A stretch of DNA of 64,000 nt. It comes from JAGOEY01 sp017997515. GTDB lineage: Bacteria; Pseudomonadota; Gammaproteobacteria; Burkholderiales; Burkholderiaceae_C. Shown here piece by piece: positions 35,520 to 43,562 of the stretch. The number at the start of each line of letters is the position of its first letter. Position 1 is the stretch's first letter. The stretch is taken from positions 1,240,001 through 1,304,000 of the forward strand of contig CP111109.1 of NCBI GenBank assembly GCA_026314275.1, given 5' to 3'. A model generated the notes under the pieces. It saw nothing but the letters and a program-made list of their open reading frames with translations, was not told the DNA's origin and made no database searches. The translations under genes and the position numbers were made by a program.

Positions 35520-35930
35520 ATGTCCACCCATTCAAGCGCGCACGTGCCATTGCCCACTGACAAAGAGCTGGTGCTCAAAGTCATTCCCATGCCCGCAGAC
35601 TGCAACGCCAATGGCGACATCTTTGGCGGCTGGGTGATGGCCCAGGTAGATCTGGCCGGTTCGGTGGTTCCGGCACGTTATGCGCAGGGGCGCATGGCGA
35701 CCGTGGCGGTCAACCAGTTTGTGTTCAAACAACCGGTACGGGTGGGCGACATCCTGTCATTTTTCTCATCCCTCACCCGGATTGGCCGCACCTCCATCAC
35801 CGTGCAGGTGGAGGTGTATGCCGAGCGCTTTCAGGCGCAAGGCCAGTACATCAAGGTCACCGAAGCCTCGCTGACCTACGTGGCCATCGACGACACGGGC
35901 AAACCCCGGCCCATCGCCACCCAGCCATAA
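35520..35930 (+). CDS. Acyl-CoA thioesterase (YciA-like hotdog fold)
   Basis: 136 aa from the ATG at 35520 (a TTG six bases upstream is possible). The hotdog signature is DCNANGDIFGGWVMAQVDLAGSVVP, containing the conserved N-ANGDIFGGW block with the Asp used in catalysis; NQFVFKQPVRVGDILSF and ITVQVEVYAER complete the fold. It cleaves acyl-CoA thioesters in the cytoplasm; chain specificity is unknown. Confidence 0.92.
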   Translation: MSTHSSAHVPLPTDKELVLKVIPMPADCNANGDIFGGWVMAQVDLAGSVVPARYAQGRMATVAVNQFVFKQPVRVGDILSFFSSLTRIGRTSITVQVEVYAERFQAQGQYIKVTEASLTYVAIDDTGKPRPIATQP

Positions 35931-35958
35931 GCAGCCCGCAGGGCGGCGTTGGGCCCGC

Positions 35959-36402
35959 TCAGTCCTTCACCCGCTGCGACACAAATTCACCTTCGTAGTC
36001 CTTGGCCAGCGAGATTTTTTCTGCTTCGGTCAACACCTTGCCTGCGAGCTGGAATACGCCTTGTTCTTCGTCTTTCAGGTGGTGGTAGATCTTGTGGTGC
36101 AGCTCCTTCGCCGTGGCCAGCCAGGCGGGTGAGCTGAAGTCGGTTTCTTCCAGCTTTTCCACCAGCTCGTCCATTTCGTGGTGCTCCGCAATGCCGTGGC
36201 GCGACGGTTCCTGCGTCATGTCGTGGGCGATCAGCGGCACATAAAAGAACCGCTCTTCCGCCGCTGCATGGGCCGCCAATTCGGCCCGCAGCTCCTTGAA
36301 AAGCAGGTCACGGTCATCGCTGTTGCCTTGGGTTCGGATCAGTTGATCCGCCAGTGCGCGCTGGGTTTCGTGGCTGGTGCGCAAAGCCTCAAAGATGTTC
36401 AT
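35959..36402 (-). CDS. Hemerythrin HHE-domain protein
   Basis: 147 aa, all-helical. Candidate iron ligands: His in LRTSHETQRAL, His/Glu in LAAHAAAEERFFYV, His in GIAEHHEMDELVEKLE and His/Glu in HHKIYHHLKDEEQGVF. The spacing fits a four-helix HHE di-iron domain that binds oxygen or nitric oxide, or repairs Fe-S clusters. The start is set by MNIFEALRTSHETQ; the upstream in-frame part lacks similarity. Confidence 0.88.
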   Translation of the reverse strand: MNIFEALRTSHETQRALADQLIRTQGNSDDRDLLFKELRAELAAHAAAEERFFYVPLIAHDMTQEPSRHGIAEHHEMDELVEKLEETDFSSPAWLATAKELHHKIYHHLKDEEQGVFQLAGKVLTEAEKISLAKDYEGEFVSQRVKD

Positions 36403-36504
36403 GGGCTCGATTCTGGAAGCACTAGGCGCTGCGATTTGTAGGCCAAAACCGCAAGCGCACAGGGGAATTTTCTGCTGCGCTGTGCCAGCTGCTGATGCGA
36501 CAAG

Positions 36505-36573
36505 CACTACAAAATCAATAGCTGCTTGCGACCGCCAGATAAGCGATAGAGGCCAAAAACACCATAAAAATCA
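36505..36573. repeat. Family 1 palindromic repeat between hemerythrin gene and hsdR remnant
   Basis: A near-complete copy: CACTACAAAATCAATAGCTG, CTTGCGACCGCC, AGATAAGCGATAGAGGCC and AAAAACACCATAAAAATC. Useful as a reference for the family. Confidence 0.8.
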
Positions 36574-36858
36574 AGCCGCCATCGCGCTCGCCCTGACCAG
36601 CTCCAGCTCCGCCAGGTCAGTGGTGGTGAGTGGCAGGTTGCGGCGCAGCTTGTGCAAAGTGATGTGGCTCTCGTGCGCCCGCAGATAAGCGCGCGCCTTG
36701 AGGCGAAAGCGTTCAAAGTCGCCCGCGCTGCCTCCCAGCGGCAAGGCCACCTCCGTGGTCGCGCCCACCGCGTCTTCAAAGTCGGTGTACACCACCTTGC
36801 GCCGCATTTTTTCCAGCAGCTTGATGAGCCCGCGCAAATACCTGCGCGCCTGCTCCAA
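36571..36858 (-). pseudogene. Remnant of type I restriction enzyme R subunit (EcoEI-type C-terminus)
   Basis: A 95-codon open frame whose sequence (LIKLLEKMRRKVVYTDFED, TTEVALPLGGSAGDFERFRLKARAYL, HESHITLHKLRRNLPLTTTDLAELE) resembles the C-terminal region of EcoEI-like HsdR proteins, where the pattern RKxVYTDFED...LRRNLPLTxxDLxELE is typical. The helicase and nuclease parts are absent, no hsdM/hsdS lies nearby, and the normal ending is replaced (VRASAMAA) exactly where the family 1 repeat begins. A decayed fragment rather than a working gene. The family assignment is from memory and moderately sure. Confidence 0.65.
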
Positions 36859-36915
36859 CCCGGTGGATACGGTGCCATTCAGTGTGGTGCATGGTGCTCC
36901 TCATAAGACATACGA

Positions 36916-38913
36916 CTACCGCGCGGTTGACGGCTCCTCAGCACAATCGCGGCCTGGGCCCGCGCCCTGCCCCGCAGCATCCAGGCCCTTCTGGGCCAGG
37001 TACACCCAATCCACCACGTCGCCATCGGGCTGGTAGCCCGGCACCAGGGCCTTGAGCAGCGTACGCACCTGGGGAATATCGTTGGCCTGCAGCGCAGTGT
37101 CCAGCACCTCCAGTTGGGCCAGCAGCTCTGGCCAGCGCACAAAATCCTCGTGTGCTTTCATGATGCGCGGGTGGCCGGTGGGCATCGGGTTGTCGCCGAT
37201 CAGCAATTCCTCGTACAGCTTTTCGCCCGGGCGCATCCCGGTGATCTGGATCTCGATATCGCCGTCCGGCTGGGCTGCATCACGCACCACCAGACCGGAC
37301 AAATCCACCATGCGGCGCGCCAGGTCGATGATGCGCACCGGCTCCCCCATGTTGAGCACAAACACATCCCCGCCATTGGCCATGGCACCCGCCTGGATGA
37401 CCAGCTGCGCCGCCTCGGGGATGGTCATGAAATACCGCGTGATGTCAGCGTGTGTCAAGGTGATGGGGCCACCGTCCTTGATCTGCCGGCGAAACAAGGG
37501 CACCACCGAGCCGGACGAGCCCAGCACATTGCCAAAACGCACCATCGAAAACTGCGTGCGCCACCCTTGCTGTTGCGCCGTGGCCGCCATGGCCTGCAGC
37601 ACCATTTCGGCCACCCGTTTGCTGGCCCCCATGATGTTGGTCGGGCGCACCGCCTTGTCGGTGCTGATGAGCACAAAATTCGCCACCCCGGCCTCGGCCG
37701 CTACCCGCGCGGTCACCCGCGTGCCCATGACATTGTTCTTGATGCCTTCGGCCGGGTTGTGCTCCACCAAAGGCACATGTTTGTAGGCCGCTGCGTGGTA
37801 CACGATGTCGGGGTGCCAGGACTGCATCACCTCGGCCATGCGTTTTTCATCACGCACCGATGCCAGCAAAGGCACCAGCTCCACGGTGGCCCCCTTCTCA
37901 TCGGACTGGAATTGCGCCAGCTCCTGGTGCACCGCGTAGAGCGCAAACTCGCTGATCTCCACAAGCAGCAGCGTGCGTGGCCCTTGCCGGATGATTTTGC
38001 GGCACAGCTCACTGCCAATAGAGCCGCCCGCCCCCGTCACCAGCACCACCTGGCCCCGAATGTTGCGGGCCAGCAGCACGGGATCGGGCTCCACAGCGTC
38101 ACGGCCCAGCAAGTCTTCGATATCCAACTCGCGCAGGTCACTGACGTGCACATGCCCACTGGCCAAGTCCATCAGACCGGGCAGCGTGCGCACCCCCACA
38201 CGCGCGACGCGTGCCATCTCCAAAATCTCGTTGCGCCGCTGGCGGCTGGCCGAAGGCATGGCCAGCAAAACCGTATTGACATCGAGGCTCTGCACCCGGT
38301 GCGCCAGCGAAGCCGGGTTATAGACGCGCCAACCGCCCATGATCTGGCCGTGCAAACGGGCATCGTCGTCCAGGAAACCCACCACCCGCATTTCATGGCC
38401 TTGTGCCAGGCCCGCCGCCAGTTGCCGCCCGGCGGACCCGGCGCCATAGATCAGCACCGCCGGCAAAGCGCCGCGCTGCAGCCGACTCATGTACATACCA
38501 CCCAGCCAGTAACGCGCCAGCGCCCGCGAGGCACCCACCGCCAGCAGCAGCAGCAAAGGCTGCAACACACCCAGCGTGCGTGGCACCCCCGGCAAAACCA
38601 GGACGAACAGCAAACAGGCGTACACCACCCCATAGACCAGAACCGCCCGTGCCACCACCGTCAAGGCGGTCCAACCGGCGTACCGGAAGATGGCCCGGTA
38701 CAGGCCAAAAGCAGCAAACACCGGAATCGCCACGGCCACCGACAACACCGTAACGATCCACATGTTGTCGTGCAGCAGCACGAACCGGTCCAAACGCAAA
38801 CTCAACGCCAGCCACACCGTGGCCGCGCACAAGAGCGCATCCACCGTCACCACCAGCAGCCGCTTGGCGGGACGCGGCAAGTCCAACAACAGCTGTACAA
38901 AACGGTTTGTCAT
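36916..38913 (-). CDS. Membrane nucleotide-sugar 4,6-dehydratase (WbpM/PglF/CapD type)
   Basis: 665 aa from MTNRFVQLLLDLPRPAK. Four N-terminal membrane helices (residues ~15-130) and a CoA-binding-like domain (LIYGAGSAGRQLAAGLAQG) precede the SDR domain: NAD motif VLVTGAGGSIGSELCRKI, STDKAVRPTNIMGASKRVAE (Met replaces the usual catalytic Tyr, as in other long membrane dehydratases), and GMRPGEKLYEELL near the end. It probably makes UDP-4-keto-6-deoxy-GlcNAc. With the aminotransferase and acetyltransferase of this locus it could form UDP-N,N'-diacetylbacillosamine. Last intact gene of the polysaccharide locus. Confidence 0.92.
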   Translation of the reverse strand: MTNRFVQLLLDLPRPAKRLLVVTVDALLCAATVWLALSLRLDRFVLLHDNMWIVTVLSVAVAIPVFAAFGLYRAIFRYAGWTALTVVARAVLVYGVVYACLLFVLVLPGVPRTLGVLQPLLLLLAVGASRALARYWLGGMYMSRLQRGALPAVLIYGAGSAGRQLAAGLAQGHEMRVVGFLDDDARLHGQIMGGWRVYNPASLAHRVQSLDVNTVLLAMPSASRQRRNEILEMARVARVGVRTLPGLMDLASGHVHVSDLRELDIEDLLGRDAVEPDPVLLARNIRGQVVLVTGAGGSIGSELCRKIIRQGPRTLLLVEISEFALYAVHQELAQFQSDEKGATVELVPLLASVRDEKRMAEVMQSWHPDIVYHAAAYKHVPLVEHNPAEGIKNNVMGTRVTARVAAEAGVANFVLISTDKAVRPTNIMGASKRVAEMVLQAMAATAQQQGWRTQFSMVRFGNVLGSSGSVVPLFRRQIKDGGPITLTHADITRYFMTIPEAAQLVIQAGAMANGGDVFVLNMGEPVRIIDLARRMVDLSGLVVRDAAQPDGDIEIQITGMRPGEKLYEELLIGDNPMPTGHPRIMKAHEDFVRWPELLAQLEVLDTALQANDIPQVRTLLKALVPGYQPDGDVVDWVYLAQKGLDAAGQGAGPGRDCAEEPSTAR

Positions 38914-39045
38914 GGAAAACAACGGGCCCGGCCCGGCTCTAAAAAAATCAATGGAAACAAACCCACAACACGCCACCTCTGACAACCAAAACGCCTTACC
39001 AAGCACCCACCATAACGATAACGCGCCATCACTACGCCGACCTGA

Positions 39046-39402
39046 CTACACCGACTGAACCCCGCGACGTGCCGCAACCGATACCGCCCAGGCACCCCAT
39101 CCCAGCGCCAGGCCCAAGACATCGGCCAACAAGTCTGCCCACTCCGCCACGCGGTATGGCGTAAGACTCTGCAGCCCCTCGATCAGCACGCCAAAAGCCA
39201 GCAACCCACACAACACCCGCACGGTGCGCCCCGGCCAGGCAGAACACCCCAACCATGCCAACACCGCAAACGCCAGCAGGTGGTTGGCCTTGTCCCACCC
39301 CGTGGATGGCATATGCGGCGCAGGCGGCATGAGTGATAGCACCAAGACGGCCACCACACACATCCCAAAGGCTCCGCGCCAATAGATGGCTGGGCCCCTC
39401 AC
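39046..39402 (-). CDS. VanZ-like family membrane protein
   Basis: 118 aa, three to four hydrophobic helices. WDKANHLLAFAVLAWLGCSAWPGR and LIEGLQSLTPYRVAEWADLLADVLG are the VanZ-like signatures (DKxxHxxxF, E-xQ--TP-R--e--D---n--G). Function unknown; such genes are frequent next to exopolysaccharide and O-antigen genes. Forty bp after the aminotransferase gene, so probably co-transcribed. Confidence 0.85.
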   Translation of the reverse strand: MRGPAIYWRGAFGMCVVAVLVLSLMPPAPHMPSTGWDKANHLLAFAVLAWLGCSAWPGRTVRVLCGLLAFGVLIEGLQSLTPYRVAEWADLLADVLGLALGWGAWAVSVAARRGVQSV

Positions 39403-39442
39403 AAGCCCTTGCCCTTCATACGTACCGGCATCCCGTGGTACA

Positions 39443-40633
39443 TCAGGCGTGCAAACTCGCCTGGGCCAGCACCTGACGGATCACCTCGCACGTCTTATCC
39501 ACTTCCGCCTGCGTCAGCGTGGGATGCACAAGGAACATCACACTGGTTTCACCCAATTGGCGTGCGACCGGCAGACGCTCCGCGGGCCGCCAGCCGGTAC
39601 CGTCAAAAGCCTTCTCCAGGTACACCTCGGAACATGACCCCTGAAAACACGGAACACCCAGAGCATGGATGGACTCCACAATCCGGTCACGGCTCCAGCC
39701 AGGGGCCAAATGATCCGCTTGCACGTACACGTAACACTTGTATTGGGCATGTACGCTCAGTCCGCCATGGTCGTCAAAAGATGGCACCTGCACTGCCGCG
39801 TAGGGGCGGCACGCCGCCCAGATAGCTTCAGCGTAGCGCGTACGACGGTTCGTCCAATCTGCCATACGACGCAACTGGATACGGCCAATGGCACCTTGTA
39901 CTTCCAACATGCGCCAGTTGGTGCCAAAGCCCTCATGTACCCAACGAAAACCCGGAGGATGCTGACGCTCATGCACGGCCTCCCAGCTCTTGCCATGGTC
40001 CTTGAACGACCACATGGCAAGCCACAGCGCCCGGTCATTGGTGGTGACCATGCCTCCCTCGCCCCCCGTACTCATGATCTTGTCCTGGCAAAAACTCCAG
40101 GCGCCGATATGCCCGATCGATCCGACACTGCGGCCCTTGTAGCGCGCACCGTGCGCCTGGGCACAGTCCTCAATCACCTTGAAACCATGGGTTTCGGCCA
40201 GGGCCATGATCGGGTCCATGTCACATGGCCAGCCCGCCAAATGCACACAGATGACCGCCTTGGTTCGCGGCGTGAGTACACGTGCAATCGTGGTCGCAGA
40301 CAGATTGCCGCTGGCTTCCTCCACATCCGCAAACACCGGCGTGGCCCCTGCGTTCACAACACAGGAAATGCTCGCAATGAAGGTACGCGGCGTGACCACC
40401 ACCTCATCACCTGGGCCAATGCCCAGGGCCTTGAGCGCGACATCCAACGCCAGCGTGCCATTGGCCAGCGCCACAGCGTACTCCGTGCCGGTCCATGCCG
40501 CGAACTCCTTTTCAAACTCGCGGCACTCCTGTCCAGTCCAGTAATTGACCTTGTTGGACAAAACCACGTCGCGCACGGCGTCGGCCTCTTCGGTGGTGAA
40601 ACTGGGCCAGGGGGAAAACGAGGTATTGAGCAT
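39443..40633 (-). CDS. DegT/DnrJ/EryC1/StrS sugar aminotransferase (PglE-like)
   Basis: 396 aa. PLP-binding lysine K185 in WSFCQDKIMSTGGEGG; the Asp holding the pyridine nitrogen is in VIEDCAQAHGA. The N-terminus and TPRTFIASISCVVNAGATPVF are typical of the sugar-aminotransferase fold. It should aminate a 4-keto (or 3-keto) nucleotide sugar; with the upstream acetyltransferase gene and downstream 4,6-dehydratase, a C4 amination of UDP-4-keto-6-deoxy-GlcNAc is the simplest reading. The start is MLNTSFSPW; the upstream in-frame part lies in a repeat. Confidence 0.9.
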   Translation of the reverse strand: MLNTSFSPWPSFTTEEADAVRDVVLSNKVNYWTGQECREFEKEFAAWTGTEYAVALANGTLALDVALKALGIGPGDEVVVTPRTFIASISCVVNAGATPVFADVEEASGNLSATTIARVLTPRTKAVICVHLAGWPCDMDPIMALAETHGFKVIEDCAQAHGARYKGRSVGSIGHIGAWSFCQDKIMSTGGEGGMVTTNDRALWLAMWSFKDHGKSWEAVHERQHPPGFRWVHEGFGTNWRMLEVQGAIGRIQLRRMADWTNRRTRYAEAIWAACRPYAAVQVPSFDDHGGLSVHAQYKCYVYVQADHLAPGWSRDRIVESIHALGVPCFQGSCSEVYLEKAFDGTGWRPAERLPVARQLGETSVMFLVHPTLTQAEVDKTCEVIRQVLAQASLHA

Positions 40634-40637
40634 GGTG

Positions 40638-40700
40638 AATAAATAAAACGATAGCTGCTTGCGCAAGCAGGTCAAAGGTTCGGGCCTATTTTGACTTAAA
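40638..40700. repeat. Family 1 palindromic repeat between acetyltransferase and aminotransferase genes
   Basis: AAACGATAGCTGCTTGCGC and AAGCAG form a short perfect hairpin (GCTGCTTGCGCAAGCAG); the right arm GGGCCTATTTTG is degenerate. It fills the gap between the two genes. Confidence 0.7.
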
Positions 40701-40707
40701 AGAAAGA

Positions 40708-41370
40708 TCAGCCCTTGTGCAGGGGCCGCGCCGGGTTCCCCACCACCGTGGTGCCCGGCGCCACACTCTTGGTGACCACCGCGCCCATACCCACTACCGC
40801 ACCCCGGCCAATCACCAGTGGCTGGCCCGGCTGGCCCTGCTTCAGAACGGCGCCCGTGCCGATGTAGGCATGGTCCTCAATCACCACGTTGCCGTTGCAA
40901 TGCACGCCCGGCGCAAAGGTCACAAAGTCGCCAATCACGCAGTCGTGCTCCACGTAGCTGTAGATGTTGGCGTGGAAATATTGACCAATGCGGACGTTGC
41001 TGGTGAGCGTGACAAAGGGGCTGAGCACCGCGCCTGCCCCCAACTGCACGTCGTCCATCTGCACCACGTTGGCGGCAGCCACGGCCCAGGACTGCACGCC
41101 ATCGGCTGCGCAACGCTGGGCCAGAGTCTCGCGCACGGCGCTGTTGGCAATGGCCAGCGCGGCATGGCGAGCGGCGGCAGGCTCGGCCAAAAACTGCGCA
41201 TAGGTCAGCAGCCGCTGGCCGTTGACGAGCACCGGCCCCGGCGCATCGTCCACAAATACCAAGCGGCTGGCGGGCACACCGGCCAGCGCCAACTGCTGGC
41301 GCGCCAGCGGCATGATGCTGCGGCCGCAACCACTGGCGCCATAAACGGCGTACAAGTCTTGCTGCTGCAT
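40708..41370 (-). CDS. NeuD/PglD-type sugar O/N-acetyltransferase (left-handed beta helix)
   Basis: 220 aa. N-terminal nucleotide-sugar-binding domain (LYAVYGASGCGRSIMPLARQQ ... SRLVFVDDAPGP) followed by hexapeptide repeats (VQMDDVQLGAGAVLSPFV, IGQYFHANIYSYVEHDCVIG, VTFAPGVHCNGNVVIEDHAY, IGRGAVVGMGAVVTKSVAPG). The H in YVEHDCVIGD is the usual catalytic base. Likely acetylates an amino sugar nucleotide made by the neighbouring aminotransferase (PglD role). Confidence 0.9.
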   Translation of the reverse strand: MQQQDLYAVYGASGCGRSIMPLARQQLALAGVPASRLVFVDDAPGPVLVNGQRLLTYAQFLAEPAAARHAALAIANSAVRETLAQRCAADGVQSWAVAAANVVQMDDVQLGAGAVLSPFVTLTSNVRIGQYFHANIYSYVEHDCVIGDFVTFAPGVHCNGNVVIEDHAYIGTGAVLKQGQPGQPLVIGRGAVVGMGAVVTKSVAPGTTVVGNPARPLHKG

Positions 41371-41399
41371 GGTGATGGCTTCCTTTTTCGTGTTTACTT

Positions 41400-41456
41400 C
41401 TTTATTGATAGCTACTTGTGCTTAATACATAAGCGCTAGAGGAAAATTTTCTTGTG
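41400..41456. repeat. Family 1 palindromic repeat between AlbA-type regulator and acetyltransferase
   Basis: TTTATTGATAGCTACTTGTG, then CTTAATACATAAGCGCTAGAGG and AAAATTTTC: one of the cleanest copies of the family. Confidence 0.8.
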
Positions 41457-41464
41457 AAAATCGT

Positions 41465-42898
41465 TCATCCAGAGCGCTTGTCTTTCAGGTAGTAGCCGCC
41501 TGTTTTTGGGGCACCTCGAAACTCGATGGACTGGCTGTCTCTAAGCTGCTTGAGCCAGCGTTCAATTGTCCTCGGGGATTTGCCCGCACGCCTTGCCAAG
41601 TCGCTCACCTTCAGCCCTGGATGCGCCCCGATCCACTGCAACAAAGCGTCTGACTCGACGCCTACCCCGTCATCTACCCCGCCATCTACCCCGCCATCTA
41701 CCCCGCCATGCAGTGGCGGCAGCGGAAAAACCAAGGTTACAAACCCTGCGTGCTCGCGCATTGATGGGGGTGGCAGACCCGCCTCTTGCATCAGGCTCGC
41801 GATCTTAAGCATGCCCCTGCCCCATGTCTCTATGAGCCCTCGGCGGTAAAACACGCTGGCGATCAACGGGTTCCAAGGCCTCGATTCGTGTGGCCCAAAA
41901 AGCATGGCGGGTGTCAGCCCAAAATGCAGTTCGCCCGAAGAAATGATTTCCAACCGGTCATCGAACAACGCAATGGCGACCGAACCCGCACCGCTTGCAT
42001 AGTCCCGGTGCACGAATGCATTGGCCAAAGCCTCGCGCACCGCCTCCGTAGGCAACGCGGGGGTATCCACACGCGCCAGTTGCCCCGCAACCACCTTGCC
42101 GGCCACAGGCAGCCAGTCGATCAAAAAGCGTTCTGCCCTGCGCATCAAAGAAAAGGCATTGCCAAAGTACTGCCGGTTGTCCAAAAACTCATCGCGCACT
42201 ACGCCGTTGAAACGGGCAAGGCGCAGTTTGAGCTGTGGGAAATCGGGCAAGGGTATCTCGTCTTTGCAAAACAAGGCCACGGCTGCGCGCGAGAGCTGGC
42301 CACCCTGCACCAACAGGCCCAGGCCGCGCAAGATGGCCAAGCTGTCGCGCGTGCCCGGATCATCACTGCGCCCACGCCGAATGGATTCCTCCAGCGTTAC
42401 GAGCAACTCCTGTCGATCAAGCTGATCTACCGTCCAGCCTGCCGCTGGTTCGGTTTCCCATCGCGCTGTGGCGTGCAACGACTCCAACAAGAGGCGTTGA
42501 TAGGCAGCACGCGACATCACGCGGGTGGTATTGAGTACACGCTCGTATGGCACGCCCCGAAAGGAGACCGGCGCGTGCGTGGTGCGATGCACCTGCACCC
42601 ACAGAACTTCAAGACCGCCGTCTTGTGCACCTGGCAAAGGCATGCGCTGAAGCTGCGGAAACAACGGTGGCTCAAACCCCTGAAACTCCTGCGCCAACTC
42701 TTCGAGCGTGCGATCCGTCACCTTCTGCCCCACCAACCGGCCCGAAGGGGTGACGCCAAAAACCACCTGACCGCCTTGCCCATTGGCCATCGCACACAGC
42801 GTGCGGCAGGCGCGGTCTTTCTCCGCCGTGGACTTTTTCAGCTCCATCGTCAGGGATTCACCCGCCGCGATCAGCCCCTGAAGCGCAGCAAGGCTCAC
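41465..42898 (-). CDS. AlbA_2 (Schlafen-type) domain ATP-binding regulator with C-terminal winged helix
   Basis: 477 aa, starting at GTG that overlaps the stop of the sugar transferase gene (GTGA). Residues ~10-130 form an AlbA_2 domain (ESLTMELKKSTAEKDRACRT ... ANGQGGQVVFGV). The middle (DTPALPTEAVREALANAFVHRDYAS ... RLEIISSGEL) is the HATPase_c_4-like partner usual for this family. A linker of four GGVD-like units leads to a winged helix (LKVSDLARRAGKSPRTIERWLKQL). Relatives are transcriptional regulators or phage-defence-associated proteins. Why it sits inside a polysaccharide operon is unknown. Confidence 0.85.
   Translation of the reverse strand: MSLAALQGLIAAGESLTMELKKSTAEKDRACRTLCAMANGQGGQVVFGVTPSGRLVGQKVTDRTLEELAQEFQGFEPPLFPQLQRMPLPGAQDGGLEVLWVQVHRTTHAPVSFRGVPYERVLNTTRVMSRAAYQRLLLESLHATARWETEPAAGWTVDQLDRQELLVTLEESIRRGRSDDPGTRDSLAILRGLGLLVQGGQLSRAAVALFCKDEIPLPDFPQLKLRLARFNGVVRDEFLDNRQYFGNAFSLMRRAERFLIDWLPVAGKVVAGQLARVDTPALPTEAVREALANAFVHRDYASGAGSVAIALFDDRLEIISSGELHFGLTPAMLFGPHESRPWNPLIASVFYRRGLIETWGRGMLKIASLMQEAGLPPPSMREHAGFVTLVFPLPPLHGGVDGGVDGGVDDGVGVESDALLQWIGAHPGLKVSDLARRAGKSPRTIERWLKQLRDSQSIEFRGAPKTGGYYLKDKRSG
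41662..41709. repeat. 12-bp tandem repeat, four units, inside the AlbA-type gene
   Basis: Unit CTACCCCGCCAT on the plus strand, four in a row; the first has T for C. In protein the minus strand gives GGVD repeated. Being a multiple of three, unit gain or loss changes only linker length. Confidence 0.92.
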
Positions 42899-43488
42899 AA
42901 TTTATTCCCCGTAAACCGGGGCATCGTCGCCTCACCCGCCGCACTGATGCCTTCGCGCACCAGCACCTTGCGCACCGTAAGCCACAGAATTTTGATATCA
43001 AGCCACAGTGAACGGTGGTCTACGTACCACACATCCAGCTTGAACTTTTCATCCCAACTCAACGCATTGCGCCCATTCACCTGCGCCCAACCCGTAATGC
43101 CAGGCCGCACCTCGTGGCGACGTGCCTGCTCGCGTGAATACAGCGGCAGATACTCCATAAGCAGCGGGCGCGGCCCCACCAAACTCATCTCCCCCTTGAG
43201 TACGTTCCACAGTTCTGGCAGCTCATCCAGACTGCTGGAGCGGAGAAATCGACCGAACGCCGTCAGGCGCTCGGCATCAGGAAGCAGTTGCCCATCGGGC
43301 CCACGTGCGTCCGTCATGGTCCTGAACTTGACCATCTCGAAGGGCTGCCCGCGCAAGCCCGGTCGAACCTGACGAAAAAGAACCGGGCTGCCCAGCTTGC
43401 GACGAACCTGCCATGCCAAAACCAGGAGTGGCAGGCCCAGCAGCAACAGGGCCAGGGTTGCGGCAGTGATATCAAAAAGACGTTTCAT
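42895..43488 (-). CDS. Initiating sugar transferase (PglC-like polyprenyl-phosphate phosphoglycosyl transferase)
   Basis: 197 aa with one N-terminal re-entrant helix (FDITAATLALLLLGLPLLVLAW). Catalytic features: KFRTMTDARG, the Asp-Glu pair in SSSLDELPELWNVLKGEMSLVGPRPLL, and PGITGWAQVNGRNALSWDEKF. This small monotopic type transfers a phospho-sugar (often diacetylbacillosamine, QuiNAc4NAc or FucNAc4N derivatives) to undecaprenyl phosphate, the first step of repeat-unit assembly. The nearby PglD/PglE/PglF-like genes fit bacillosamine as its substrate. Confidence 0.92.
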   Translation of the reverse strand: MKRLFDITAATLALLLLGLPLLVLAWQVRRKLGSPVLFRQVRPGLRGQPFEMVKFRTMTDARGPDGQLLPDAERLTAFGRFLRSSSLDELPELWNVLKGEMSLVGPRPLLMEYLPLYSREQARRHEVRPGITGWAQVNGRNALSWDEKFKLDVWYVDHRSLWLDIKILWLTVRKVLVREGISAAGEATMPRFTGNKL

Positions 43489-43496
43489 GGCACCTC

Positions 43497-43562
43497 AAAA
43501 ACAATAGCTACTTGCGTAGACTGGGTGTGCCCTATAGACATAAAACACCATAAAATTTTCTT
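43497..43562. repeat. Family 1 palindromic repeat between WbuB-like and initiating transferase genes
   Basis: AAAACAATAGCTACTTGCG is the left arm; CTATAGACATAAAACACC and ATAAAATTTTC follow. The right arm is degenerate. It fills the whole gap between the two genes. Confidence 0.65.

Noticed and set aside
37114..38982. 622-codon plus-strand frame opposite the 4,6-dehydratase
   Set aside because: His/Gln/Arg-rich composition typical of an antisense frame; the dehydratase motifs on the minus strand are unambiguous.
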